A DNA stretch of 50,425 nucleotides. Source: Cryptoclostridium sp964637365 (lineage in GTDB: Bacteria > Bacillota > Dehalobacteriia > UBA7702). The translations under genes and the position numbers were made by a program. The notes under the pieces are model-generated. The model was not told where the DNA came from. It was given only the letters and a program-made list of their open reading frames with translations, and searched no databases. The DNA lies in contig CAZWWH010000015.1 in the NCBI GenBank assembly GCA_964637365.1, forward strand, positions 1 through 50,425, read 5' to 3'. Shown piece after piece: positions 34,171-43,596 of the stretch (its first letter is position 1; every line of letters starts with the position of its first letter).

Positions 34171-35984
34171 GGCATGGTCCCCTCCTTTCGGCAGCCTGCG
34201 CCACAACCATGGCAGATATTATCATAGCAATGGGGCGTTGTCACCATGGCTTTGGCTTTTTCATATTCCCGTTGCAGGAATTTCTTCGTAACGCCGCAGG
34301 AAATATGATCCCAGGGCAAATCATCTTCCAGGGAGAAGCTCCGCTGAGCATAGTGATTTCCGTCAATCCCTGTTTGCTCCAAAGCCTCCAACCAGAGGTC
34401 ATAGCGGAAATATTCACTCCAACCATCGAGCCTGCCACCCAGACGGAAGACCGTTTCCAACAAATCAGCAATATGTCTGTCCCCACGGGCAATAAGGCCT
34501 TCCAAAAAACTGGTCTCGAAATCATGGTAGTTGAGACGAACACCCTTTTGAGTTTTGGCCCAAGCCTTCAATTCCTTCTGTTTTTCCCGCACTGTTTCCT
34601 CGGCTTCTTGGCCACACCATTGGAAGGGAGTTTGAGATTTCGGCACAAAGGTTCCTACGCTGACGCCAAGATTGAGACCTTTCCCGGCAGCGTATTTCAC
34701 TTCACGAATCAATTCTTTTATACCGTCAATGTCTTGCTGTTCCTCAAAGGGTAAGCCAATCATCATATAAAATTTCAAGCTGCGGAACCCATTGCGGAAA
34801 GCCTCCGCCGCAGTATTGACAATATCATCTTGGGTAATGTTTTTATTGATAATATCGCGCATCCGCTGACTCCCCGCCTCCGGTGCCAGAGTCAAAGTGC
34901 CCTTTCGCACTTTTTGAACTTCTTTTGCCAATTCCACGGAAAAAGCATCCATGCGCAGGGAAGGAAGGCTCAGGCTGATACCATCTTCGCTGTACTGCTC
35001 AGTGAGATGGTGAACCAAGCCGTCAATTTGACTGTAATCCATGGTGCTTAAAGAAAGGAGACCCAATTCATCGTAGCCGCTTTCATTGATAATTTCTTCA
35101 GCGTCACACAATAAAGTGGACATTGATTTTTCCCGGCGGGGACGATAAATCATCCCAGCTTGGCAAAAACGACAACCGCGAACACAACCACGGAACAATT
35201 CCAATACTCCGCGGTCATGAACGATTTCCGTGTGAGGCACCAACGGCTTTGTCGGAAAAGTCACGTGGTTCAAATCTTTAATGAGGCGTTTTCTTACTAC
35301 AGCCGGAGCGTCCCCCAAAGGAGAGACTGCACCGCTCTCTTTCACTTGATAAAGAGACGGGACATAAAAGCCCTTTTTCTTGGACAGTTCTTTTAAAAAT
35401 TCATGACGATTTGCATCGCTTTCCCTAGGAGCCATGGTTTCATAAAGTGCAAGGAATTCTAGAATCGCTTCCTCCCCTTCGCCCACCATCATCACATCAA
35501 AAAAGGGAGCAAAAGGCTCGGGATTATAGACACAAGGACCACCGCCGATCACAATGGGATGGCGGTGGTTTCTATTTTCGCTTCGTAAAGGAACCCCAGA
35601 AAGATCAAGGATATTTAAAATATTTGTGGCACAGAGTTCATATTGGATGCTGAAACCGATAATATCAAAAGCTCCCAAAGGGCGGTTGGTTTCCAAGGAA
35701 AATAGCGGCGTATCTTCAGCTCGAAGCAGAGCCTCCAAATCAGGTGCAGGAGCCATAGCCCGTTCCATGCTATAATTCTCAGTTTGATTGACCACCTCAT
35801 ATAAAATACGCAACCCGAGATGGCTCATTCCCACCTCGTACAAGTCAGGAAATGCCATTACCATCTGGACATTTGCATTGGAAAAATCCTTTTCGGGCAA
35901 ATTCCATTCATGGCCGATATAGCGACCCGGGCGTTTTACCCTAGACAAAAACCGTTCCACAGGAACTCGATTCATTGATTTCAT
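34155..35984 (-). CDS. TIGR03960 B12-binding-domain radical SAM protein
   Basis: 609 aa from ATG 35984 (GAGGAGA upstream). N-terminal cobalamin-binding-like domain, then a radical SAM core with CVRGCRFCQAG (CxxxCxxC) and a C-terminal CHGCGAGC cysteine cluster. Works with the DUF2344 partner next door; the substrate is unknown, with tRNA or rRNA modification a common guess. Not connected to the corrinoid methanol genes except by sharing cobalamin. Confidence 0.88.
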   Translation of the reverse strand: MKSMNRVPVERFLSRVKRPGRYIGHEWNLPEKDFSNANVQMVMAFPDLYEVGMSHLGLRILYEVVNQTENYSMERAMAPAPDLEALLRAEDTPLFSLETNRPLGAFDIIGFSIQYELCATNILNILDLSGVPLRSENRNHRHPIVIGGGPCVYNPEPFAPFFDVMMVGEGEEAILEFLALYETMAPRESDANRHEFLKELSKKKGFYVPSLYQVKESGAVSPLGDAPAVVRKRLIKDLNHVTFPTKPLVPHTEIVHDRGVLELFRGCVRGCRFCQAGMIYRPRREKSMSTLLCDAEEIINESGYDELGLLSLSTMDYSQIDGLVHHLTEQYSEDGISLSLPSLRMDAFSVELAKEVQKVRKGTLTLAPEAGSQRMRDIINKNITQDDIVNTAAEAFRNGFRSLKFYMMIGLPFEEQQDIDGIKELIREVKYAAGKGLNLGVSVGTFVPKSQTPFQWCGQEAEETVREKQKELKAWAKTQKGVRLNYHDFETSFLEGLIARGDRHIADLLETVFRLGGRLDGWSEYFRYDLWLEALEQTGIDGNHYAQRSFSLEDDLPWDHISCGVTKKFLQREYEKAKAMVTTPHCYDNICHGCGAGCRKEGTMPCDSE

Positions 35985-36032
35985 TACCGTTTCTATTCTC
36001 CTCAAATATCTTCTTCTCTATCATTAACACTG

Positions 36033-36677
36033 TTAGTCAACATTGAAATAAGCAACCGGATCTTTTTGCTCCCCTTTTTGTAATACCTCAAAATGAAGGG
36101 TATCGCCTTTGGGTTTTCCCAAGGAAGCGCCTTTTTCCACATTATCTCCCACAGCAACTGAGGTTTCACCCAAACGGCCATAGACCGTGGACCAGTCTCC
36201 GTTATGTTTTACCGTCACCCAGACAGTTCCATCATCGTGAGTATCCACCGCAGTGACTTCCCCTGTTTCAGCTGCTAAAATTTCGCTGCCATCAGGGATG
36301 CGGATATCCACGCCGCCGTGATAATTTTCTTCCCCTTCGTCATTGAGCACAACACCGAACTCCTCTACCACGACGCCGGAACTCACCGGCAGAGAGAAAG
36401 AAGCATCGTCACCAAGTCCAATTTTTTCTTCTCCCCATTGTCCGGCTTCTTTCAGTGAAGTAGAAATAGCCGCAGCCACTTCACCCAAGCGGTCCTTCAA
36501 TCCTTGAGCAGGAATCACATTAAAATGCAGAAGCAATGCTGCTGCCAATATCAAACAAAGCAGCAAAGCCATTTTAGGTGTTTTGCGTTTTTTACGACGG
36601 CGGCCATAACTGCCGCGCCATGGATCGCGAGAATCCTTTCCATGGTGATCGGAATAAGAAAAACGTTCCATAACCAT
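36033..36677 (-). CDS. Degenerate LytM/M23-domain membrane protein
   Basis: 214 aa (ATG 36677; 36671 also possible). Basic cytoplasmic N-terminus, one membrane span (about 37-55), linker, then a LytM domain. Zinc ligands are kept: His120 and Asp124 (YHGGVD) and His195 (LHFEV). Both catalytic histidine positions are lost: HxH reads TLH (Thr193) and the usual YxHL reads YGRL. This suggests a binding/scaffold or amidase-activator protein like SpoIIQ, EnvC or NlpD rather than a hydrolase. Lies directly downstream of rodA. Confidence 0.85.
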   Translation of the reverse strand: MVMERFSYSDHHGKDSRDPWRGSYGRRRKKRKTPKMALLLCLILAAALLLHFNVIPAQGLKDRLGEVAAAISTSLKEAGQWGEEKIGLGDDASFSLPVSSGVVVEEFGVVLNDEGEENYHGGVDIRIPDGSEILAAETGEVTAVDTHDDGTVWVTVKHNGDWSTVYGRLGETSVAVGDNVEKGASLGKPKGDTLHFEVLQKGEQKDPVAYFNVD

Positions 36678-36737
36678 CACTCTCCCTTTGTCTTATAACG
36701 AATCATATTGGACAAAGGCCAAGATTATGACGGTATT

Positions 36738-38021
36738 TTATTTTTGTTTCCGACCTCTTAAAGAAATACTGAATACAAGGCCCACGGCCATCATATTGGT
36801 CCATAGGCTACTGATACCGTAGCTAAAAAAGGGCAAGGGAAGACCAGTGATGGGCATAATACCCATGGTCATTCCCACATTGACCAGCACCTGAAAAATC
36901 AACATGGAGCAAATTCCAGTGACAATCAAGGTACCAAAGAAATCTCTGGCAATATAAGCGGTTCTCATCAATCGAATAAGAAATACCATATACAAAATTA
37001 AAACAAAAGTGCAGAAAAGGAAGCCCATTTCCTCACCTGCCACGGAGAAAATGAAATCCGTATGGTGTTCTGGCAGGAAGCCGCTTTGCACCTGGGTTCC
37101 GTTGCCGTAGCCCTTCCCGAGGAGTCCGCCGCTCCCCACAGCAATCATACTCTGAATGATATGAAAGCCGCTGTTTTGCGGATCCATTTCAGGATTGATG
37201 AAAATTGCCAAACGCATAAGCTGGTAAGGCTTTAAGGGCAAAAAAGGAATTTTTTCCTCCAGTAGCTTCGTAAATCCATCGGTATAAATATATAAGCTTA
37301 TATAAATAATGACGATGGCAGCGAGAAGCCCCAGACAAAATCCGTAAAAAACCTTACGGTTGGCGCCGGAAACAAAAAGCATGACCAGCATAATCACAAG
37401 GAATACCAAGGACGTCCCAAGATCGGGTTCCACAAAAATGAGCCCCATGGGAACTGCCATAAACAACATACTTTTCCAGACGACTTTCGCTTCATGCAGC
37501 TCGTCCCTATGATTGGTAAGCCACGAGGCGTATACGACGATCATCACAATTTTCGCTACCTCCGAAGGCTGAAAGCCAAAAAGCCACCGTTTGGAACCGT
37601 CGCCGGTGCCGAAAATCAAAACGAGTCCCAAAAGAATAAGAATGGCAATATAGCCCTTCCCCGCATATTCGCGGTAACGACGGTAATCAATAAATGCCAC
37701 CGCAGTCATCAAGCCAGCCCCCAACAGCATAAAAAGGGCTTGCTTGTTAAAATAATAGTGAGGCTGGTCTTCAATCACCTTAGAAGATGCCGAATTCAAA
37801 ATGATTAAGCTGCAAATGAGTAAAGCAGCAAAAATTCCCAAGGTAATCCAATCAATATGGTTGAAAACTCCCTGCTTTTTTAATTCAGAAACGCGGTTCT
37901 CCTGCCGTTTGCGGCGGTTCCCTTGACGCTCTTCTTTGGTCAGACGTTGCTTTCCTGGTCGCGTCTGATTGCTTCGATTTCGTTTTTTCAAATTCAGATT
38001 GATGTTCAGAGATTTGTTCAT
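36738..38021 (-). CDS. rodA: Rod-shape SEDS glycosyltransferase RodA
   Basis: 427-aa polytopic SEDS protein polymerising peptidoglycan during elongation, partner of PBP2. Core motifs GDGSKRWLFGFQPSEVAKI and GLPLPFFSYGISSL. The first 50 residues are a basic, low-complexity cytoplasmic tail (17 Lys/Arg, 4 Glu). No ribosome binding site is at normal distance: AAAGGGG is about 22 bases upstream, with a GGGCC-TTT-GGCCC hairpin between. See findings. Confidence 0.92.
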   Translation of the reverse strand: MNKSLNINLNLKKRNRSNQTRPGKQRLTKEERQGNRRKRQENRVSELKKQGVFNHIDWITLGIFAALLICSLIILNSASSKVIEDQPHYYFNKQALFMLLGAGLMTAVAFIDYRRYREYAGKGYIAILILLGLVLIFGTGDGSKRWLFGFQPSEVAKIVMIVVYASWLTNHRDELHEAKVVWKSMLFMAVPMGLIFVEPDLGTSLVFLVIMLVMLFVSGANRKVFYGFCLGLLAAIVIIYISLYIYTDGFTKLLEEKIPFLPLKPYQLMRLAIFINPEMDPQNSGFHIIQSMIAVGSGGLLGKGYGNGTQVQSGFLPEHHTDFIFSVAGEEMGFLFCTFVLILYMVFLIRLMRTAYIARDFFGTLIVTGICSMLIFQVLVNVGMTMGIMPITGLPLPFFSYGISSLWTNMMAVGLVFSISLRGRKQK

Positions 38022-38023
38022 AC

Positions 38024-38044
38024 AATGCGGGCCAAAGGCCCAAC
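38024..38044 (-). promoter_or_regulatory. Hairpin between ribosome binding site and rodA start
   Basis: On the minus strand GGGCC-TTT-GGCCC sits between AAGGGG and the ATG at 38021. Folding it leaves about 9 unpaired bases between the site and the start codon, a normal spacing, so the structure may enable or regulate rodA translation. Confidence 0.4.
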
Positions 38045-38056
38045 CCCTTTTCTATT

Positions 38057-38350
38057 TCATTCCATCGCTTGTTTCGGTTCCACATTTCCCAAGCCAGCTC
38101 CGGTCAAAACCGGAATATTAGCCACAATGGCCACTTGATCCCCGTCACGCCTTAGACTTACGTCCATGGCGTCGGTGTCAATGGACAGATGACGGCCAAT
38201 CACCGCAATCAGGTCGTTTTTCAGCGACTCCAAGGATTCCTCCCTGGTATCGATACGATCCTGCACCAATACGAGACGCAAACGCTCTTTGGCTACGGTT
38301 TTACTTTTTCCGTTTTTATCAAACCATTTTTTCATAAAGTCCAGCATCAT
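38057..38350 (-). CDS. minE: Division topological specificity factor MinE
   Basis: 97 aa. Amphipathic membrane-binding N-terminus (MLDFMKKWF), the anti-MinCD region (AKERLRLVLVQDR) and the C-terminal topological domain. AGGAGGAT precedes the ATG. Its presence means an oscillating rather than DivIVA-anchored Min system. Confidence 0.95.
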   Translation of the reverse strand: MMLDFMKKWFDKNGKSKTVAKERLRLVLVQDRIDTREESLESLKNDLIAVIGRHLSIDTDAMDVSLRRDGDQVAIVANIPVLTGAGLGNVEPKQAME

Positions 38351-38358
38351 ACATCCTC

Positions 38359-39150
38359 CTACTTTACAAAGACAGAGCGAAGTTTCTGCCAGAAACTCAC
38401 ATGAAAATCTCGGTTCATAAATGGGACATTCTCCCCATTTAAGCGCCGGGCAATGTTGCGGAAGCTTCTGCCGGCATTAGAAAAATCATTTTTCGCCACC
38501 GGTTCTCCGCGGTTCGTTGAGATTACGATTTCTTCATCGTCAGCCACAACACCCAAAAGCTCTACCGCCAAAATTTCAAGGATATCAGTGATATCCATCA
38601 TTTCTCCTTTCCGCACCATATCGGGGCGAATGCGGTTAATAATCACTTTGGGATCTTTGAGACCGGCGGCTTCCAAAAGTCCGATGATACGATCAGCGTC
38701 CCGTACTGCGCTGACCTCCGGTGTGGTAACCACCACAGCCCGATCAGCACCGGCAATCGCATTTTTGAATCCCTGTTCAATGCCAGCGGGACAGTCTATT
38801 AACACATAATCAAATTCTTCCCGCAGCTTTGAGGTAATGGTTGTCATGTCCCCTTGAGACACGGCAGTCTTGTCCCTAGTTTGCGCAGCGGGAAGCAAAC
38901 ATAGGGTATCTAGTTTTTTGTCTTTTATCAGGGCTTGTTTTAAACGGCAGCGGCGCTCCGCTACGTCGACCAAATCATAAACGATGCGGTTTTCCAGCCC
39001 CATGACAACATCAAGGTTTCTCAGGCCAATATCAGTATCCAAAAGCACTGTCTTTTTCCCCATTTGGGCCAAGGCAGTACCAATATTGGCAGTCGCAGTG
39101 GTCTTTCCTACGCCTCCTTTGCCGGAGGTGATCACAATAACTTCACCCAT
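38359..39150 (-). CDS. minD: Septum-site ATPase MinD
   Basis: 263 aa from ATG 39150 (AGGAGG upstream). Deviant Walker A GKGGVGKTTATANIG and LIDCPAGIEQGF. The C-terminal membrane-targeting helix is present (FWQKLRSVF). Recruits MinC and is released by MinE. Confidence 0.97.
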   Translation of the reverse strand: MGEVIVITSGKGGVGKTTATANIGTALAQMGKKTVLLDTDIGLRNLDVVMGLENRIVYDLVDVAERRCRLKQALIKDKKLDTLCLLPAAQTRDKTAVSQGDMTTITSKLREEFDYVLIDCPAGIEQGFKNAIAGADRAVVVTTPEVSAVRDADRIIGLLEAAGLKDPKVIINRIRPDMVRKGEMMDITDILEILAVELLGVVADDEEIVISTNRGEPVAKNDFSNAGRSFRNIARRLNGENVPFMNRDFHVSFWQKLRSVFVK

Positions 39151-39163
39151 GTTTCCTGACCTC

Positions 39164-39532
39164 CTATGCCAAAAATGCTTCAATCACTACCTTGCCATCA
39201 GCAAGGCGGGCGATTTCGGGTTTGTGGCCGGCATGTTCATAATACCCTTGGGGAGGACAGGTGATATGGCCTGCGATACGCAGTTGCGTTGGTAGAAGGG
39301 ATAAGGCTACGACAGAAGCGGATTCCATACCGCATGCGCCGCCATGGACCATGCCACGGAGAGCACCAAAGACCAACACGTGGCCGGAAGCCACAATCTC
39401 AGCGCCAGCATTGACATCTCCGCGGACCACCACGTTACCATCAAAAGTAACGCATTGGCCGGAGCGCAAGGGACCTTCCACCAAGATGGTATCACCATCG
39501 GAAAATAATTGTTTCATAATGTGATTAGCCAT
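39164..39532 (-). CDS. minC: MinC, C-terminal domain only
   Basis: 122 aa against about 220 for normal MinC. It matches the beta-helical C-terminal domain (RSGQCVTFDGNVVVRGDVN, LRGMVHGGA, LLPTQLRIAG), which dimerises and binds MinD. The N-terminal FtsZ-inhibiting domain is absent: the ATG at 39532 has a good AAAGGATGA site, and only 78 bases separate it from mrdA. A frameshifted N-domain cannot fit upstream. See findings. Confidence 0.9.
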   Translation of the reverse strand: MANHIMKQLFSDGDTILVEGPLRSGQCVTFDGNVVVRGDVNAGAEIVASGHVLVFGALRGMVHGGACGMESASVVALSLLPTQLRIAGHITCPPQGYYEHAGHKPEIARLADGKVVIEAFLA

Positions 39533-39610
39533 AATATCATCCTTTCCAAAGGATTGTGTTGCAACACTTGATATTATAACTTATCAAAATCCCTGCGCCA
39601 ACGTTTTTTT

Positions 39611-41800
39611 TCACTCACCGCTCGACACGATAATCTCGGTATCGACATCGTAACCGAAATAAGCGTTGAGTGTATCATCGCAAACGTGCCCCGCGGAAGT
39701 GGAGCCGTGACGGCCATATTCAATGAGGCAAGCAAAAGCAACCTCAGGGTCGTCAGCAGGGGCAAAGGCGATAAAAACACCATGGAAGTCAGAATTTTTA
39801 TTATCCGCAGCAAGACCAGTTTGAGCAGTACCGGTTTTCCCGGCAGGCCGCAGATTATCGGGCAATCCGTCGAAAAGATTTACAGCGGTACCGCCTTCAT
39901 TGGTAACGGTTTTCATCGCCTGAATCAGCAAATCAGCGGTTTCATCGGTGAACTCCATGTCTTTCACTTCCGTAGGCTCCGTAGATTTCAGAACCGTACC
40001 ATTATCGTCAGTAATTTCCTGGACAATATAGGGCTTCATCCGCACACCACGGTTAGCAATGGTTGCCGTATAACAAGCCAGCTGCAACACGGTATCTTCC
40101 GTAGCCCCCTGGCCAATGGCAGTATAGTATGTGTCATAAGTATGCCATTCTTTTTCCCAGCCGCTTTTGTTTTCCGCCTTCCATTCGGGAGTAGGCAACA
40201 AACCTGATACCTCGGCGGGAAGATCAATATTGGTTTTCTGGCCAAAACCGTAGTCCATACCGGCCTGTAAGAAAGCCTTTTCACCGACTTTATCGGCCAT
40301 CAACTGATAATAAATATTACAGCTGCCAGCGGTGGCTCCCATCAGGTCAACATAACCATGACCTCCTTTTTGCCAGCACTGAGCCAAAGAATCGGAAGAA
40401 TTCAGCCATACGCTGGGGCTACAAAGCACTGTATCATGGGGGGAATACCCCTCCCGCAGCATGGCGGTGGCCGTCACCAATTTAAAAGTAGAACCGGAAG
40501 CGTATTTACTGGAAACAGAACGGTTAATTTGCGGTTTCAAATCATCGCTGAAATAGTAATCGACCTCATCTTGAGTTAAACCACGGGAAAAATCATTGGG
40601 GTCCACTGACGGCGCACTGGCCATAGCGATAACGCCACCTGTTTTAATATCCAACAAAACAGCGCTGCCACCAACGGATTTATCGGGTTTGGAAACCTTT
40701 ACGTCAGAGACGATACGGCGCAAAGAATCTTCCATATGTTTTTGAGTGTTCAAATCAATGGTGGTCACCAAATTATTACCAGATACAGGAGCCTCTTCGG
40801 AAATAGTGCTTACAATATTACCGTTAGCATCCACCTCAACAGTGCGGCTGCCGTCTTTCCCTCTTAAACCAATTTCCTTCCCCTCTTCGGTATAGTGTTC
40901 GTAGTACTGTTCCAAACCGCTTTTCCCAACAATGGCATTATAGTCATAGTCAAACAGTTCTCCTTCTTCCTCATATTGGGATTTGCTGATGGTCCCTACG
41001 CTACCTAATACGTGCCCCAGATAATATCCATTGGGATAAGAACGCATTGCCTGCTCGGAAACGTAAACCCCGGGATAGAGATCGCGATTTTCCGCCACGA
41101 TCTGAGCAATTTTTACCCCGACCTCATAAGTGTAGGTTCGGACGGAAACAGGCATAAAATTATTCACATTGGCTGGAAGCATTTCCTTAATTTCCTCCAC
41201 GGTGACTTTGTCGTTTTCCTTCAAGCTACCGTCAGAGTTTTCATCATCTTCATCAGAATCGCTGTCCTTGTCAGTCTTATCTTTCTTATCTTTGGAGGAT
41301 GAATCGTTATCGTTGGAATTTTCGCCGTCCTTATTTTCCTCATTTTTCTCCTTTTCTTCGGCTTCTTCGGCCGCTGCCACCTTTTGGGCATTGGCTTCAA
41401 TTTCCGAACTCAGGCTGCTGACAGCAGTAGCGGCTCGAGCCTCTTCTTCCGCGAGGTGAATATCATCACGATTAAACAGATCAGCCAAAGCCTGTGCCAG
41501 TGCATCACGGTCCTCCACTTCATCCAGATAGACATTGATGCTCATATACGGTTTTGAACTGGCAAGGATATTACCATTTTTATCGTAAATCACGCCACGG
41601 CGGGCTTCCAACTCTACGGTTCGGGTAATATTATTTTCTGCCCGTGCCGTATAAGCCTCGCCTTTGATGATTTGCATATAAAACAGGCGGCCAATCAAGA
41701 CAGCAAACACGGCAAAAACCATGACATAAACAACGAGCAGACGTTTGTTAATGGTTTGCTGCGGTTCTCTTTCGGGTTTGTTATTTTTAGGGTCGCTCAT
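39611..41800 (-). CDS. mrdA: Penicillin-binding protein 2 (transpeptidase)
   Basis: 729-aa class B PBP, partner of RodA. Membrane span about 20-42, dimerisation domain, then transpeptidase with Ser437-xx-Lys440 (SGSTFK), SCN (in TAGSCNIYY) and KTG (PAGKTGTAQ). Residues about 145-197 are a low-complexity Asp/Ser/Lys/Glu/Asn insert in the extracytoplasmic pedestal, a region of helices in relatives. Start lies inside the mreD end, with AAAGGAT upstream. Confidence 0.95.
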   Translation of the reverse strand: MSDPKNNKPEREPQQTINKRLLVVYVMVFAVFAVLIGRLFYMQIIKGEAYTARAENNITRTVELEARRGVIYDKNGNILASSKPYMSINVYLDEVEDRDALAQALADLFNRDDIHLAEEEARAATAVSSLSSEIEANAQKVAAAEEAEEKEKNEENKDGENSNDNDSSSKDKKDKTDKDSDSDEDDENSDGSLKENDKVTVEEIKEMLPANVNNFMPVSVRTYTYEVGVKIAQIVAENRDLYPGVYVSEQAMRSYPNGYYLGHVLGSVGTISKSQYEEEGELFDYDYNAIVGKSGLEQYYEHYTEEGKEIGLRGKDGSRTVEVDANGNIVSTISEEAPVSGNNLVTTIDLNTQKHMEDSLRRIVSDVKVSKPDKSVGGSAVLLDIKTGGVIAMASAPSVDPNDFSRGLTQDEVDYYFSDDLKPQINRSVSSKYASGSTFKLVTATAMLREGYSPHDTVLCSPSVWLNSSDSLAQCWQKGGHGYVDLMGATAGSCNIYYQLMADKVGEKAFLQAGMDYGFGQKTNIDLPAEVSGLLPTPEWKAENKSGWEKEWHTYDTYYTAIGQGATEDTVLQLACYTATIANRGVRMKPYIVQEITDDNGTVLKSTEPTEVKDMEFTDETADLLIQAMKTVTNEGGTAVNLFDGLPDNLRPAGKTGTAQTGLAADNKNSDFHGVFIAFAPADDPEVAFACLIEYGRHGSTSAGHVCDDTLNAYFGYDVDTEIIVSSGE

Positions 41801-42593
41801 ATCCTTTGCTCCTTGGTTGTTCTTTCATTTTTCCACGTTTTTTCCCAGCGGTTTTCTTTTTCTTTCTAGTCGATTGCGCTTTTGATTTTTCTTTTTTGTG
41901 ATTCACGCGGTTCCGCGAAGAATGATTTGTCTCTTCTTCGGAGTGGCTACCGCGAGGCAAAGGTTTTCTTTTATTCCCAGAAGACTTTTTCTTTTTGCGA
42001 TTAGATTTTTTCCGTTTAACGATAGATTTATCAATAGGCGTATTGCCTGATGTTAAAACAATGCCGCCACCCGTCATATCCACGTAACCGATTTTTGTAC
42101 CGCGGAAACGACGATATAAATAGATGGACGGCATAGCTAAAAGCATCAACAAAGCATTATAAAATGCTGTTGGGAAAATAATCCCCGCAATGCTACTAAG
42201 CCACGGCAATCCCAGACCAATCAAATTCATAGAAATCAAAGTAATCAGTCCGGAAATCACTGTTGCCATACACACTGAAAAGAAATGTCCGGGATAAAAA
42301 TTCAATTTAATTCGCTCTGCCAGGAAACCAAAAAGCATTCCCGTGCAGCCGAAAACAATGATATTAATACCAAAATAGCTGCCAATGAAAACATCCAGCC
42401 AAAAACCCATGACAGCACCGGCAAGACCGCCGTTTTTCCAACCTGTTTTGATGGAGGCGATCACCGTAAATATTAAAATGAAATCCGGCTTTGCATGGAA
42501 AATTTCAAGAAACGAAAAAACTTCCGCCTGCAGAAAAATCCCAAGCATTCCCAATAAAGAGTAGAAGAGATAGGGAACGGCATAACGCATCAT
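41787..42593 (-). CDS. mreD: Rod-shape protein MreD with long basic tail
   Basis: 268 aa; about 160 residues of membrane spans typical of MreD, then a 108-residue C-terminal tail that from residue 189 is highly Lys/Arg/Ser-rich (for example KRKKSNRKKKK). Normal MreD is about 160-180 aa. Start overlaps the mreC stop (TAATG), end overlaps mrdA by 14 bases. Confidence 0.9.
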   Translation of the reverse strand: MMRYAVPYLFYSLLGMLGIFLQAEVFSFLEIFHAKPDFILIFTVIASIKTGWKNGGLAGAVMGFWLDVFIGSYFGINIIVFGCTGMLFGFLAERIKLNFYPGHFFSVCMATVISGLITLISMNLIGLGLPWLSSIAGIIFPTAFYNALLMLLAMPSIYLYRRFRGTKIGYVDMTGGGIVLTSGNTPIDKSIVKRKKSNRKKKKSSGNKRKPLPRGSHSEEETNHSSRNRVNHKKEKSKAQSTRKKKKTAGKKRGKMKEQPRSKGYERP

Positions 42594-43549
42594 TAGGATT
42601 CATCCCCTTCATCATCGGAATTATCGTTCGAGGAGGCATTATCCGATGAAGAACCATCGTTGTCCTCTGGGTCAGGAGCGACATCACCGGAATCTTCGGT
42701 CTCACCATCGATATCCTCGTCAGCTTCCTTCTTTTCCACAGGAATCATCACCAGAACTTCCTCAATGCTGTTAAAATCACAGAATGGTTCAATCACCGCC
42801 TGACGACTCAACCCATCAATGGAATTACCAACCTTCACTACGGATCCCACAAGAAGTCCGGCGGGGAAAATCCCCCCTTCCCCGGAAGTAACCACGACAT
42901 CATTTAACTGAATGTTGGCATCAAAGGGCAAATTGGACATAGTGAGAAGCCCTTTCCCACCACCGATCCCCTCTAATACACCGGGGATATGACTTTCCTG
43001 AAGCATGCCGCCAAGGGATCCCATGGCGTCAATAATCAATAGTACCTCCGATGTGTGGGCAGTCACGTTGACAGTGCGCCCAACCAAACCATCTTGGTTT
43101 ACCACAGCCATGTTTTCCTTAATACCGTCAGCAGAGCCCTTATCGATGAGGAGCCGTTCATACCAGTTGTCAATTTCACGTCCGCAAACAGAAGCCGCTA
43201 CCATATTCCAGCTTTCACTATTGGAGGCTTGCAGATCCAGGAGTTTTCTTAATCGTTCATTTTCTGAAGAGACTTCCTGGGCCATGGAGGATTCAGCTTT
43301 TAATTTTGCCAATTCTTTATTGGTACTGTCCAGTTCTTTTTGTAATTCATTTTTGGTACTAAAATCAAAAAAATTGCCAAAGAACTTGCCCACTGCTGTT
43401 AAAGGAGAGGCTGCGGACCGAGCGGTTCCCTCCGCTGTCGACAGTTTATCCTGGGGGCCACAGGCTCTTGCCACCAGCAAAAGCACCACTGCCAGAAGGA
43501 TAATTAATATAAATTTCCATTTTCGCAGAATTTTCATTGGTTTCGACAT
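42593..43549 (-). CDS. mreC: Rod-shape protein MreC
   Basis: 318 aa from ATG 43549. One membrane span (about 12-32), coiled coil about 60-105, then the extracytoplasmic MreC beta domains (GREIDNWYERLLIDKGSADGI, VVTSGEGGIFPAGLLVG). The last about 46 residues are an acidic, Asp/Ser/Asn-rich tail. It scaffolds PBP2 and RodA. mreB is not upstream. Confidence 0.95.
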   Translation of the reverse strand: MSKPMKILRKWKFILIILLAVVLLLVARACGPQDKLSTAEGTARSAASPLTAVGKFFGNFFDFSTKNELQKELDSTNKELAKLKAESSMAQEVSSENERLRKLLDLQASNSESWNMVAASVCGREIDNWYERLLIDKGSADGIKENMAVVNQDGLVGRTVNVTAHTSEVLLIIDAMGSLGGMLQESHIPGVLEGIGGGKGLLTMSNLPFDANIQLNDVVVTSGEGGIFPAGLLVGSVVKVGNSIDGLSRQAVIEPFCDFNSIEEVLVMIPVEKKEADEDIDGETEDSGDVAPDPEDNDGSSSDNASSNDNSDDEGDES

Positions 43550-43596
43550 AATCTTATGATACCTCAGTTTTATCAACAATCCGTGAAGAATCAGTG

